64,000 nucleotides of DNA from Alviniconcha marisindica (Eukaryota; Mollusca; Gastropoda; Provannidae). Within the stretch, counting starts at the first letter, position 1. The number at the start of each line of letters is the position of its first letter. This document shows positions 10,805-18,835 of the stretch, piece by piece. Below the pieces are notes generated by a model that saw nothing but the letters and a program-made list of their open reading frames with translations, did not search any database and was not told the DNA's origin. The stretch covers positions 312,501 through 376,500 of the forward strand of contig JABMCL010000954.1 in NCBI GenBank assembly GCA_018857735.1, given 5' to 3'. The position numbers and the translations under genes are program-made.

Positions 10805-12023
10805 GCATTCATTCTTTTCTTTGTTTTCTGGCTAGGCATGGGACCCATGCCATGGACGATCAACGCTGAGATGTACCCGCTGTGGGCGCGGTCAACAGGA
10901 AACTCCATGTCAGCAGCCACAAACTGGATTTCCAACCTCCTCGTCTCTATGACCTTCCTCACACTCACAGAAACACTCACCAAGTATGGTCAGTGCATTC
11001 TTTTTTTGGTCTTAAAGCTGCGTGTAGTTTGCACGTGTTCAAAAAAGGATCATTCTTTGGTTGGTAGCCATTGTGTGTTGTGTTGATGCAAGGAGCGACT
11101 TTGCTGGCTTGAGCATTGCACTGCCCAAATAGGCCCAGCGCCACCTGGCTAGTGTAGGGGAGATCATTTGCAGCTGACTTGAGCTTTGTCAAAGCCCCAA
11201 ATATGCCCAGCGCCACCAAGCGGGGCGATCCGCAGCTAAGTCACCCATTGCTGTCCAAACCTCTGATGTCACCTTATGTATAAAAAAAATTAATTAAACA
11301 ACAACAAAAAACACAATTTTATTGAAACAAGAAGCAGTTTGACAAGAATGGTAGTCAAACGAAGCAAAGAGGGGTACAGAAAAAGAAGGAGAAAAAAAGG
11401 GGAAATGAAGAAATGGCTTTTTCTCAAGTTAGGCATTTCTCAGCAAGGAAATGTAACATGAAAGGAAAGACATGATGAGATATGTCTTCTTTTTGTTTTT
11501 TCCCTTCTTTTTATTTCCATTTCTGTAACAAAAAGTAGATACATAACTGGCATTTAATGCCCATTCAAAACCATGACAGTTATATCAGGGTGAATTTGAT
11601 AACAGTATCTGAAGTTCAGACAATAAACTATAATGATGATAGAATTAACGAAACGAGGAGCACTTTTTTAGAAAGGAAGAAAAACTAATAGAAATTGTGT
11701 ATAGACTGACAGATTCAGTCAGTATTGTGTTTGCAGCATGTATTCAATGAGTATGCGTTGCAGCTTATTTATTGCTTGTCAAAGCAAGGTTGATTTATGA
11801 CACTAAATGGACTTGTGTATGTATATGTGTGTATGTGTGTTTGTTTTCAGGTACCTACTGGTTATTTGTGGGCATCTCTATCCTGGGTTTTATCTTTTTC
11901 GGCCTTCTGCTTCCGGAGACAAAAGGCAGAAAGCTGGAAGACGTGGACCAATTGTTTGCCAAACCGTGGTGTTCATGCTGCTCTAGTGAGCGCAGATCTA
12001 GCACAGTCCATTCCTCTATTTAA
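1084..12023 (+). CDS. SLC2A13: Proton/myo-inositol cotransporter (SLC2A13/HMIT-like), 5' partial
   Basis: This is a sugar-porter-family major facilitator that carries myo-inositol with protons across plasma or endosomal membranes. Exons are 1084-1243, 2702-2913, 3206-3317, 5274-5437, 6250-6361, 9937-10181, 10836-10988 and 11851-12023. Phases agree throughout and give 443 residues ending in TAA. In fragment numbering, PESPR is at 75-79, QQLSGIN at 153-159, GPMPW at 338-342 and PETKG at 408-412, all landmarks of the sugar porter fold. The long extracellular loop carries CEGC..CGFC at 256-268, the cysteine-rich insertion typical of SLC2A13 and absent from ordinary GLUTs. Human SLC2A13 is 648 aa, so the N-terminus and first helices lie upstream of the window. 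The C-terminal tail after PETKG is short and ends in a Cys-rich, Ser-rich stretch. Introns 3, 4 and 6 are packed with TG/CA repeats. Confidence 0.95.
1557..1851 (-). pseudogene. Transposon-type helix-turn-helix (DUF4817-like) remnant, frameshifted
   Basis: On the minus strand a start codon is followed by a segment with [20 protein letters not shown], the pattern of the HTH domain found in DUF4817 and mariner-associated proteins (FxVxxYxxTxSxxxVQxxFxxKF). The initial frame then drifts out of register at about 1760. The neighbouring frame carries on with an [14 protein letters not shown] segment, then a PISGRK..ARSPDNV stretch typical of this family, and stops at 1557-1559. One frameshift therefore separates two recognisable halves. 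It sits in an SLC2A13 intron, antisense to the gene, so it is a dead mobile-element fragment. Family assignment is from motif memory only. Confidence 0.6.
2396..2588. repeat. Direct duplication, ~111-bp period
   Basis: Two imperfect copies (about 2396-2488 and 2507-2588) share GAAACTTTACTAACTAC, TACTATACAATCTGACAAAT and the ending ATATAATTATAC or CTATAATTATAC. Confidence 0.75.
2702..2913 (+). CDS. SLC2A13: SLC2A13-like exon b
   Basis: The acceptor is CTTCCCTTTCAG and the donor GTAAAT. The exon encodes [13 protein letters not shown], the [10 protein letters not shown] signature, and the charged intracellular helix region rich in Glu and Arg. A short TA repeat follows the donor directly. It is 212 nt long. 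Confidence 0.95.
2938..2980. mobile_element. Half-copy of a foldback MITE arm
   Basis: The segment AAATCCAAACACATAAACGG plus GTTAGAAGGAACGCCAGTTTA resembles one arm of the complete foldback element at 13403-13530. Only one arm is seen here. Confidence 0.5.
3206..3317 (+). CDS. SLC2A13: SLC2A13-like exon c
   Basis: The acceptor is TTTTGGGTTTCAG and the donor GTGAGTG. The exon encodes the [20 protein letters not shown] helix, the strongly conserved substrate-binding region of sugar porters, and ends inside a Met codon completed by exon d. It is 112 nt long. Confidence 0.95.
3500..3660 (+). repeat. Interspersed repeat with internal TG tract (family C, copy 1)
   Basis: A (TG)n tract at about 3510-3551 is followed by a sequence with GTAATGGACTACGTGCTCC and CAATTTGGGGAAATAGCAC. 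The same order in reverse complement occurs at 10205-10450, next to a CA tract. The 3' part of this copy has expanded into the 61-bp array that follows. Confidence 0.65.
3621..4235. repeat. Minisatellite, 61-bp unit, ~10 copies
   Basis: Units start GCTCCAATTTGGGG at 3621, 3682, 3743, 3803, 3864, 3925, 3986, 4047 and 4108, so the spacing is 60-61 bp. The last full unit is interrupted near 4121-4182 by a short sequence beginning TTAGTTAGTTAG, after which the unit resumes. It lies in the intron between SLC2A13 exons c and d. Confidence 0.92.
4121..4182. mobile_element. Short SINE-tail insertion inside the 61-bp minisatellite
   Basis: The inserted stretch has GTTAGTTAGTTGGTGCTTTG and GGGTTATATCAGGGCTAACC, the tail type seen again near 4600-4655, 33577-33640 and 61890-61965. 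The minisatellite motif A(A/G)TTTGGGG is present on both sides, which looks like a target duplication of about 9 bp. Confidence 0.55.
4236..4960. repeat. Degenerate ~130-bp tandem repeat
   Basis: Diverged units recur with TGGGGACTA, CTCCTTGCATAACA, TGTCACAGCA.ACTGACAC and CAAGAA..CCAAGGCTAC. A short SINE-tail-like sequence at about 4600-4655 interrupts the block. No coding content was recognised. Confidence 0.65.
5088..5272. repeat. TG-rich microsatellite upstream of SLC2A13 exon d
   Basis: Compound (TG)n with TGCATG interruptions fills about 5088-5225, ending about 50 bp before the exon d acceptor. Confidence 0.9.
5274..5437 (+). CDS. SLC2A13: SLC2A13-like exon d
   Basis: The acceptor is CTTTGTCTGCAG and the donor GTGGGTGG. 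The exon encodes the [12 protein letters not shown] region, an amphipathic [20 protein letters not shown] helix and the VERIGRKPL loop (the RxGRR-like sugar-porter motif). It is 164 nt long and is enclosed on both sides by TG repeats. Confidence 0.95.
5440..6215. repeat. TG/TC-rich compound microsatellite filling an SLC2A13 intron
   Basis: Almost the whole 812-bp intron between exons d and e is (TG)n, with CTGTCTGTCTG, AGAGAGA and internally duplicated segments such as TTTATCGTGGGTGTGGGTGT (near 5550 and 5701). Long open frames here are products of the dinucleotide repeat and not genes. Confidence 0.95.
6250..6361 (+). CDS. SLC2A13: SLC2A13-like exon e
   Basis: The acceptor is GCGTGTTACAG and the donor GTCAGTC. 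The exon encodes a hydrophobic helix ([14 protein letters not shown]) and the start of the extracellular loop with an NSS glycosylation sequon. It is 112 nt long and in phase with both neighbours. Confidence 0.93.
6554..7184. mobile_element. 631-bp inverted-repeat element, PIF/Harbinger-like TTA target duplication
   Basis: The left end is AGCCCGTTCTTAACTGGGCG and the right end is its near reverse complement (CGCCCAATTAAGAACGGGCT). TTA stands directly outside both ends (6551-6553 and 7185-7187), the three-base duplication that PIF/Harbinger elements make. Subterminal sequence repeats TTCGxxGAA-type motifs. There is no transposase frame, so it is a non-autonomous MITE. Confidence 0.75.
7188..8720. 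other. Intron between SLC2A13 exons e and f, first part
   Basis: I recognise no exon, RNA gene or complete element. The sequence is moderately AT-rich with a few short direct repeats, such as ATGCTTTACCA near 7620-7645. Confidence 0.5.
8740..9657. repeat. Minisatellite, 63-bp unit, ~14 copies
   Basis: The unit contains TATAGTCTGCAATTATGGCA, TAGTTTGCTCGCTGCTCTG and TTTAATAAGGTGATGCTAC. Copies differ at a few sites (AAT/AGT, TCG/TCA, ACA/CTC). The first two units are more diverged, and a further diverged unit follows the CA/TA tract at about 9710-9760. Because 63 is divisible by three, the array is open in one frame on each strand for about 1 kb, which is not evidence of coding. Confidence 0.95.
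9937..10181 (+). CDS. SLC2A13: SLC2A13-like exon f, cysteine-rich loop
   Basis: The acceptor is TTTTTTTGTTTCAG and the donor GTCAGT. The exon encodes the extracellular cysteine-rich loop ([13 protein letters not shown], then two more Cys), with NGS and NAT sequons, then [10 protein letters not shown] and the next membrane helix ([11 protein letters not shown]). This loop is the most family-specific part of the protein and matches the position and cysteine pattern of the loop in vertebrate SLC2A13. It is 245 nt long. Confidence 0.95.
10205..10450 (-). repeat. Interspersed repeat with internal CA tract (family C, copy 2)
   Basis: This is the reverse complement of the element at 3500-3660. It begins at an (AAT)n run, then GTGCTATTTCTCCAAATTGG, AGCACGTAGCCCATTAC, and then leads into the long CA/TGCA microsatellite. 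Here the 61-bp segment is single copy. Confidence 0.65.
10315..10803. repeat. CA-rich compound microsatellite before SLC2A13 exon g
   Basis: About 490 bp of (CA)n with CATGCATG, CTCTCT and CACATGCA variants, ending about 32 bp before the exon g acceptor. Histidine/threonine-rich or cysteine/valine-rich open frames across it are repeat artefacts. Confidence 0.95.
10836..10988 (+). CDS. SLC2A13: SLC2A13-like exon g
   Basis: The acceptor is TTTTCTGGCTAG and the donor GTCAGTGC. The exon encodes [20 protein letters not shown], the conserved sugar-porter helix 10 segment (PxxxxxEIxPxxxRxxG type), and the following helix. It is 153 nt long. Confidence 0.95.
10989..11850. other. Last intron of SLC2A13-like gene
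   Basis: A short imperfect duplication around CCCAGCGCCACC lies at about 11125-11235. An A-rich/T-rich middle section and a short TG tract lie just before the exon h acceptor. Nothing else was recognised. Confidence 0.5.
11851..12023 (+). CDS. SLC2A13: SLC2A13-like terminal exon h
   Basis: The acceptor is GTTTGTTTTCAG. The exon encodes the last membrane helix ([17 protein letters not shown]), then [15 protein letters not shown] and a short Cys/Ser-rich tail ending at TAA (12021-12023). It is 173 nt long. Confidence 0.95.
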
Positions 12024-13290
12024 TATTGATTTATTTGATGTATTTATGACATCTTGTCTCTAACCTTTGTTGCTCATCATGTTTATTATGGGGCAGGGGG
12101 ACCGGGGGTTCAGAACATTCCACATGTATACTCAAGCCAAGACATTAAGCAGCATGAAAAATAGGGAGTGACCTTTTTTAATTTTCTCTTGTTTCCTCAG
12201 CGAAAATCCGTGATATATATACAAAATGTGATAATGAATTGTCAAATTAATGACTTTGTGTATGACCGCATCTTTGGATATATATCTTTGACATCTGCTG
12301 ACCGTAATGTTTGATGTTTACATGAAGCCTTGCTGCGATGGCATGCTACTGAACTGCACCAAGGGTTTGCCTGCCTTCTGGTCACATCCCGTTATCAACT
12401 CAGGAAACTCGCTTCTTGCAAAACTAAGTCATTTCTACACGAGTACAGTAGAACCCTGCCGAAAGACCACTCTCTTGAGAGACCACCCTTAAAAGACTAC
12501 CCATCTTTCGAGACCACCTATTCTGAAACCTTTCCTTTCATGTTTCTGTGTAAATGACCCACAAACCAAGGACTGGCACCTTTCTTTTGAGATGACTTTT
12601 TTTTTATGAGGGGCTCCACTATGCACGCTTTTTCTGTATGGTGTAGCGTATGTCCAGGGCGTTGCATAAACTGTTTGACTGGAGCCAGACCAGTGAATGT
12701 GCCTTTGATCAGCAAAGTTTTTGTGGCGTTACTTGGCTCCCCCCCCCCCCCTCCCCCCCGACTTATCCACCCTTGCTCCTTGTTACATTGTGTGTGTGTG
12801 TGTGTGCGTGCGTGCATGTGTGTGTATGCGATGAATACAATATTATGACTATGTAATGATTATTTTTGAAGTTTTAATGTATACATTTTTGTTGATCTTG
12901 TAAAGCATGGTGTGCTGACCCTTGTCAGTGAGATACAGTGCTATAGAAACGACTGAATTATTATTATCATCATAACCAGCAGTTGTTGTTTCTTTGTCTG
13001 TTTTGGGTTTAAGTCTCTTTTGCGCTTGGATATAGTTGCCAGTGCACTCAGGTGTGTTTTGCATAATTATGGGCAAACTGCATTATTGCAATATTGGTTG
13101 AAATACTGGTTGTAAGGACACATCAGTGGAAACAAGGACCATATTTGTTTGTATTTGTGGGCAGCTGTGTGTGGCAATAATTATGGACACTTCAGATTTA
13201 TCAGCAGTGTTTTGTTATAACTCTTGGCAGCGTGTAATATGCAGTGCACTACTTGTTGCACTTTTTCAGGAGCAAGGGAAGCATGGCTTC
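12024..13290. other. 3' flank of the SLC2A13-like gene
   Basis: This probably begins with the 3'UTR; I could not fix a polyadenylation site. At about 12440-12540 there is a sequence with ACAGTAGAACCCTGCCGAA and repeated GAGACCAC motifs, resembling a repeat common in marine invertebrates, with a related short piece at about 33305-33330. A C-run lies at about 12740-12760 and a short TG tract at 12790-12826. Near 12930-12975 a GTGCTATAGAAACGACTGAA-plus-(ATT)n sequence looks like a SINE/LINE 3' end. Confidence 0.45.
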
Positions 13291-13402
13291 AAGGTTTGTT
13301 TGGGGGGGAGGGGGGGTAAACCACAACAGGGGGAGGTGGGGGGGGGGGGGTTAAACCACAACAATTTGTTGATCTCTTCCTACCTGTAAATTGCTTGCAC
13401 AT

Positions 13403-13530
13403 AGATCCAAACATATAAACAGTTGAAGAGAATGCTAATTTAATACGACAATACACAACATACGCACGTACATGTTTTGTATTGTCATATGAAATTAGCA
13501 TTCTCTTTAACTGTTTATGTGTTTGGATCT
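13403..13530. mobile_element. Foldback (MITE-like) palindromic element, 128 bp
   Basis: The ends AGATCCAAACATATAAACAG and CTGTTTATGTGTTTGGATCT are inverted repeats, and pairing continues inward through AGAATGCTAATTT/AAATTAGCATTCTCT and CAATAC. The whole element could form a long hairpin. A half-copy occurs at 2938-2980. Confidence 0.8.
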
Positions 13531-14173
13531 GGTTTTAGAACACTAGGACTCATCTTTGTTTCAGATTTTTGGCTCACACATAGCTAGGACATTTAAAAAA
13601 AGAAAGATATATGACGTTTTTGTATCTTTGCGGTTTTTGGCTGTTGGGTCAGGGTTTTTTGTTTTAGTTTTTTTATGGTTGCACTCTAAATTGTTTGCAT
13701 AATTTCTCTGCATTTGTACTTTTGGTGCCAGTGCAACTGTTGATATTGAACAGGACAGCTGCTTCAGAAATCCACTGGAGAGACGGTCCCCTTCAGTGTG
13801 CGTGCCTGTCTTTAGCACCGTCCTGGACAGGCAGCAACACCGCTCAGGAGGCCTGTTTAGTATGAGTGTGTGCCTCCCTGCCGCATTCCTTTCGCATGCC
13901 CACCATGCCAGCAGCAGCACACAAGCTATTATAAGTTAGATATTGTCCTCAGCAGTGCCATAGAGGTGGTGCAGTGGTCTGTAATTCTGTCATCAATGGT
14001 GTCATAAATGTTCATGGAAGGCTGTACAGAAACATCTGGATTGAGATTGGTTTGTGGTGCTGTGGGTGTCAGTGTTGTTATCATCTGGATGTGCAGGTAT
14101 TGCAAAACACTTGTTTAAAGGAACCAGCCTTCTGAAATTAGGTATAGTCCAGCAGGTAGGCAGGGTCAGAATA
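13531..14173. other. Intergenic, nothing recognised
   Basis: No exon, RNA gene or repeat recognised on either strand. Confidence 0.4.
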
Positions 14174-14383
14174 AGCATTTTCCTTCAGATTATTCCATTG
14201 GTTTGGAAAACGGGTTCTTTTCTCAGTGTAGCTAATGACTGACACTTAATGACGTGTGCTTACATTGCCCAAAATAGGCATTTTCCTTTAGATTATACCA
14301 TTGGTTTAGAAAACGGATTCTTTTCTCAGTGTACCTAATGACCTGACACTTAATGATGTGTGCTTATATTGCTCAAGGCCAAA
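14174..14383. repeat. Direct duplication, ~105-bp period
   Basis: Two copies share CATTTTCCTT.AGATTAT.CC, ATTGGTTT.GAAAACGG and TTCTTTTCTCAGTGTA, then GACACTTAATGA.GTGTGCTT. They differ at about a dozen positions. Confidence 0.85.
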
Positions 14384-14878
14384 GCACCAGAGGCACAATA
14401 CAGCACATGAAAGGTGAGATGAGAATGACACTCAGTGTGTTTTTACGACCAGTTCCACAAATCAGCACTCTCAAATTTGTTGTTGTGGTTGGATATGAAC
14501 TCAACATGACAGTTTAAGTAAAATGCCAAATGAATAAATGCCAAATTATTCATTTTCATTTGATGTCTTCCAGCATGTGCAGGACAGAGCATTTTTGCAA
14601 GAGAAGGTTCATTTAAAGAAGCTGGCCTTCTCAAAACAAGTTTCATCCAAGTGCTAGAAGACCAAAATCAAAACTGAACATGTACCAGGGGGTTTGTTTA
14701 AGAATTGCTCTATCATTCAGTTTTGCAGAGCAGCACCTGGACACAGTGCTGCTCTGACATAGAGCACAAGTGATGCTTCACCTCAGGAACACTGTCAAGG
14801 AGGCTGTGTGAAGCCATTTGGCCAGCTGTGATACTTGAAGGTGTTGTCTACATTGGCAGAGACTGCTAAACCATCACT
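14384..14878. other. Intergenic, nothing recognised
   Basis: No gene or complete repeat was recognised. Confidence 0.4.
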
Positions 14879-15547
14879 GACGCAAGAGGATCACAGACTG
14901 AAAATAAAATAAACAGAGTGTATATATTTAAAACAAAATCATGCAAGAGGAATACAAACTGAAACTAAACTAAACAGAGTGTATATATTTAAAACAAAAT
15001 CATGCAAGAGGAATACAAACTGAAACTAAACTAAACAGAGTGTATATATTTAAAACAAAATCATGCAAGAGGAATACAAACTGAAACTAAACTAAACAGA
15101 GTGTATATATTTAAAACAAAATCATGCAAGAGGAATACCAACTGAAAATAAAATAGAGCGTATATATATTTAAAACAAAATCATGCAAGAGGAAAACAAA
15201 CTGAAAATAAAATAAACAGAGCATATATATTTAAAACAAAATCATGCAAGAGGATCACAAACTGAAAATAAACAGAGCGTATATATTTAAAACAAAATCA
15301 TGCAAGAGGATCACAAACTGAAAATAAAATAAACAGAGCATATATATTTAAAACAAAATCATGCAAGAGGATCACAAACTGAAAATAAAATAAACAGAGC
15401 GTATATATATTTAAAACAAAATCATGCAAGAGGATCACAAACTGAAAATAAACAGAGCGTATATATATTTAAAACAAAATCGTGCAAGAGGATCACAAAC
15501 TGAAAATAAAATAAACAGAGCATATATATATATTTAAAACAAAATCC
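14879..15547. repeat. Minisatellite, ~55-63-bp unit, ~11 copies
   Basis: Each unit holds GCAAGAGGA(A/T)(T/C)AC, AAACTGAAA.TAAA and ATATATTTAAAACAAAATC. The first copies have a 61-bp period; later copies vary by loss or gain of AAATA and TA. It is AT-rich and non-coding. Confidence 0.95.
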
Positions 15548-16055
15548 TAAGCTTTAACGTGTGTGTGTGTGTTTTTCTGCCCGAAGTGAGAAAGGCTGTT
15601 CTTTCAGGACAAACGCAGTTTGAGAAGGCTAGTTCTTATTAACAAGAGAAAATAGCCAAGCCTCTGGCTGTTGTTGAAATTGAAATTTGTATTATTTTAT
15701 TATTCCTGTATTGTGTTCACCTTCTTGTTCAGTTCCTTGTGTTGAACTTCACTTTCTTGTTCAGCTCATTTGTGTCGAACAAATAACTTGATGCATTTAT
15801 AAATGCCATGTGCAGTTCTAAAGCAATAAGCATGGATAGATTGATTTGAGTCATGGGGCGATATTGATTGTGTCGCTGCTTTAGTACAAATTTGCATCAA
15901 CATTATTAATTTGCATTTTGTTTTTCTAATCTTAAAGGGTTGCAAGTTCTAAATAGCAAACAAACTCTCTCTCTTTTTTTATCCTTGCCATTACCTTCAA
16001 TAATGATTCTACCTGGGTGCTTCAGGTATTTGCAGAATCAATGTGTCACAAACTA
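15548..16055. other. Intergenic, nothing recognised
   Basis: A short direct repeat (CTTCTTGTTCAGTTCCTTGTG / CTTTCTTGTTCAGCTCATTTG) lies at about 15720-15775. There are no genes. Confidence 0.4.
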
Positions 16056-16057
16056 AC

Positions 16058-16440
16058 TGGCCTGCTGTAGTGCAATGGTTAGCGCTTCAACTGCGGGTTG
16101 GAAGGTCTGGGGTTCGAATCCCATCAGAGTCATGTGGGATTTTTCAGCCCTGGCCGGCTCCTACCCAGAGCTCGGAATGCTATGGGCCCAGTGGGAAGGC
16201 TGGAACCACACAGCCAAGCTTCATCCACTTCACGGATGCGTCTTTGAAGGTGTTGCTCTAATTACTTGACCATCACTGCAGGCGCCGCAGTTCCTGGGCC
16301 TGGTTAACACCAGGATAATTATGACAGTAATCGTGGTCTGTGGCCCTGTCAAGTAGTCTCAAACCGAAAATGGACCTCCATAGCATCATCAGTTATCATC
16401 CTCATCCTCAGGGATCACTGCATAAATAAAAATAAAAAGT
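16058..16440 (+). mobile_element. tRNA-derived SINE
   Basis: The head shows an A-box-like TAGTGCAATGGTTAGCGC and a perfect B box GGTTCGAATCC (about 16112-16122), as in a tRNA gene. A unique body follows (GGTTAACACCAGGATAATTATG near 16300) and an A-rich tail at about 16425-16438. The tRNA-like cloverleaf is not intact, so this is a SINE and not a tRNA gene. Confidence 0.8.
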
Positions 16441-17480
16441 CTCAGCTGCTGTAGCCCTTCATGCCACACTCTCGTGGTGGCCTCAGTCTCGGTGCTCCTC
16501 CCTCCTCCCTTGCCTGAGGCAGTTCTGATCAAAGCCCTCAACGTCAGAGAGTCCACGTAGGGGGATTGGTGGAGGGACGTCGCGGCAGCCTTCTCTCTGG
16601 GGGGGACGCTCACTCAGTCTGACTCCGCGACTTAGCTAACATTGTCGTCAGTAGGGGGCACAGTAGGTGGTGTCCTGCGTATGTTCAATCAGAACAGACG
16701 CCACTGAACACCACCGAAGTGACTCAGCAGCAGTGCAGTGTTTCCTTCGGTTGGCAGCCTACAAAATGATCTGACGTCTCCTCCTGTGGACCTCTGGGGG
16801 CGGGGCCACGATGCGGAATGAGCCCTGGGTGTGGCCGAAGGTGGGGGGTGCCAAGACGAGCGGCACGGGAGCAGTGCCTCTGAAGTCGGCACGGATGATG
16901 GGACAGCTAAAAAAATATATATATATTTAAAAAATGGGTCACAAACTCTGTGACAGATTTGATTTGCCAGTATACACCCACACAGATGAGACGCACCATT
17001 CTTTTTACCACCGTTTGCCTCAGACAGTTCAGAATCATTTCCTTTGGGTAAATACTCACTCACTGGACAGGTCGAGTGAGGGAGAAAAACATTCCACGTG
17101 GGTGCTGCCAGACTTTTGTTAGACTTCACAGTAGTGGCCAGAGCTTTACTAATCTGCCCTGGCAACGCATTAATACAGGATACAGAGATATATCAGCAAC
17201 TGTTTGTCGCAGCCATCTAGAAGGGGGAAGGGGAGTAATTTTGTACTTTGACTTGCAAAGCACTGCTCTGTATCAGTCAGCTGTCATGGTATGCATTTCC
17301 ACTTGCACTGCCAATTTTCATCAAGCATAAACCGAATCACCTACTCAATTCCAGAATTGTCTGTGTACAAAGTAATGATAATAATAATAATAATTCCTTA
17401 TCATTTCCAGATCAGACTGGGATAAATATGCTGGAGGTTACAAACGAAAATTGACGATGCAAGAGGAAGTGCATGCCAGC
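16441..17480. other. Intergenic, GC-rich patch then nothing recognised
   Basis: 16440-16900 is more GC-rich than its surroundings (GGGGGCGGGGCCACG near 16797). Open frames here give no recognisable protein. A (TA)n-like run lies near 16915. Confidence 0.4.
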
Positions 17481-17618
17481 GGAACTGAGCCACTCAAAGC
17501 AGAAATTCGTATCCTGACAGCTGATTCAGCTGTCCTGACAGCTGATAGCTGATTCAGCTGTCCTGACAGCTGATTCAGCTGTCAGGATAAGAATTCCCGC
17601 TTCGAGCGGCTCAGTTCC
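17481..17618. mobile_element. Foldback element with internal 20-bp repeats
   Basis: The outer arms GGAACTGAGCC and GGCTCAGTTCC are inverted. Between them CTGACAGCTGATTCAGCTGT (itself nearly palindromic) is repeated about three times, ending in a second inverted pair, CGTATCCTGACAG / CTGTCAGGATAAG. Confidence 0.8.
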
Positions 17619-17744
17619 AGAACCACACAAATTCCTTCTTTGCCCAGAACAACTATTTCACAGATGAGACATGAAAATGTATAAATAAGCTGAAGCACCA
17701 AGTTGACCACTTCCAGCATAAAGTTTTGCTGCAGTGACCTGCCA

Positions 17745-18200
17745 GGGCTCATGAGCATCAGACCAGTGATCGCAGTAGACATTTTTCACACCAGTGTGCC
17801 ATCTACAAGGTGGTGAAAGTGGTTTGCGGAAACCGGTCAGACAATCACTGTATCCATTCAGATAACGTGGCTCTCTACACTGCTACTAGAGCTCTACTAG
17901 CATCCTCCCTGCTCCTTCACACATTTGGAACACACACGCATACACACACACACACACACAATGTGCCACACACACTCTCTCTGTGCTGTTTATTTTTCAA
18001 ATTAAAAAAATAAATTGAGAACCAGTCAAACAAAATAACACTTTTGAAAACCAGTCAAACAAAATAACACCCAGTACATCTAACCACTTGCTGGGGTGTT
18101 GTTTTGTTGTTGTTGTTATTTGGTGTTTTTTTTTTATTCAGTATATGCTGGTCTTAACTGGTAAAATACCAGGAATTACCGGTTAACTCAACCTTGATCA
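17745..18200 (+). repeat. Interspersed repeat with internal CA tract (family A, copy 1)
   Basis: In order: AGTGATCGCAGTAGACATTTTTCA, AAGTGGTTTGCGGAAACCGG, CTACTAGAGCTCTACTAGCA, a short (CA)n at about 17930-17960, CCAGTCAAACAAAATAACAC, and ATGCTGGTCTTAACTGGTAAAATACC. The same order recurs at 43965-44485 and 60428-60930. Flank sequence is conserved while the CA tract length varies. Confidence 0.85.
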
Positions 18201-18207
18201 GACATAA

Positions 18208-18624
18208 GATATTTCTCTCAAAAGAAGCCCATGTAGAGTCAACCAGCTTGATCAATGCCATCAATGTCTAAGGACTATCCTGGAATGTAGAAGAAGCAGG
18301 AAGTCAATTGAGGAGCGCCTAAGGGTCATTGTTGAAAAGACAGAAATGTGCAGAACTCTTGGTTTGAGAATCCAATGTCTTAACACATACACCAAGTTGG
18401 CGTCTCTCGAACCGATTCCACAGCAGTCAGAGATTTGTGCCAGTTTGACACACTATGTTCATCATCAAACATGGCTCACTTCTATTTTGTTGAGTAAACT
18501 GTTGAAATCAGATGTCCTGAGACAAACTTCTGTGGTTGACAGCATGTTAAAATCCAGTTACTCACTTGCTATTGAAAATGAAGATGAAACTGGTAATCAA
18601 GGTTTAGATATCAAACCGGATTAG
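18208..18624 (+). CDS. Unassigned open frame, possible terminal exon or transposon remnant
   Basis: The frame is open from a stop at 18205-18207 to TAG at 18622-18624, 138 codons, with the first ATG at 18346. It starts just after a family A repeat. A possible acceptor, TTTCTCTCAAAAG, ends at about 18223. The predicted product has a short Cys/His-containing segment (CRVNQLDQCHQCL), a basic helix (CRRSRKSIEERLRVIVEK) and an acidic C-terminus. Composition is varied and not repeat-driven, unlike most long frames nearby. I do not recognise a family. It could equally be a chance frame. Confidence 0.3.
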   Translation, partial: DISLKRSPCRVNQLDQCHQCLRTILECRRSRKSIEERLRVIVEKTEMCRTLGLRIQCLNTYTKLASLEPIPQQSEICASLTHYVHHQTWLTSILLSKLLKSDVLRQTSVVDSMLKSSYSLAIENEDETGNQGLDIKPD

Positions 18625-18717
18625 TTGTAAATCCGGGGCAAGAGTGGCATAGTTTCCTTAAGAATTCAGTTGACCACCACCTCTAAGGCCTCAGCAGTCA
18701 ATTCCCCAAAAGAACAT

Positions 18718-18835
18718 TCCGTTTCTAATAAAAAATAATTAAAAGTATTTATAAAGCAAAAAATTTTTTCGCCATAGACTATTCTAAGCGCATACACACA
18801 TGCACGCACGTGCGCTCATGCGCACACACACACAC
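18718..18835 (-). repeat. Interspersed repeat with CA tract (family B, partial copy)
   Basis: ATTTATAAAGCA, then CCATAGACTATTCTAAGCGC, then CACACA/CATGCACGCAC matches the elements at 58490-58745 and 48195-48305, and in reverse at 30785-30975. Confidence 0.6.

Noticed and set aside
16689..17165. 158-codon minus-strand frame
   Set aside because: It crosses a GC-rich patch and a TA run with no domain or splice-site support.
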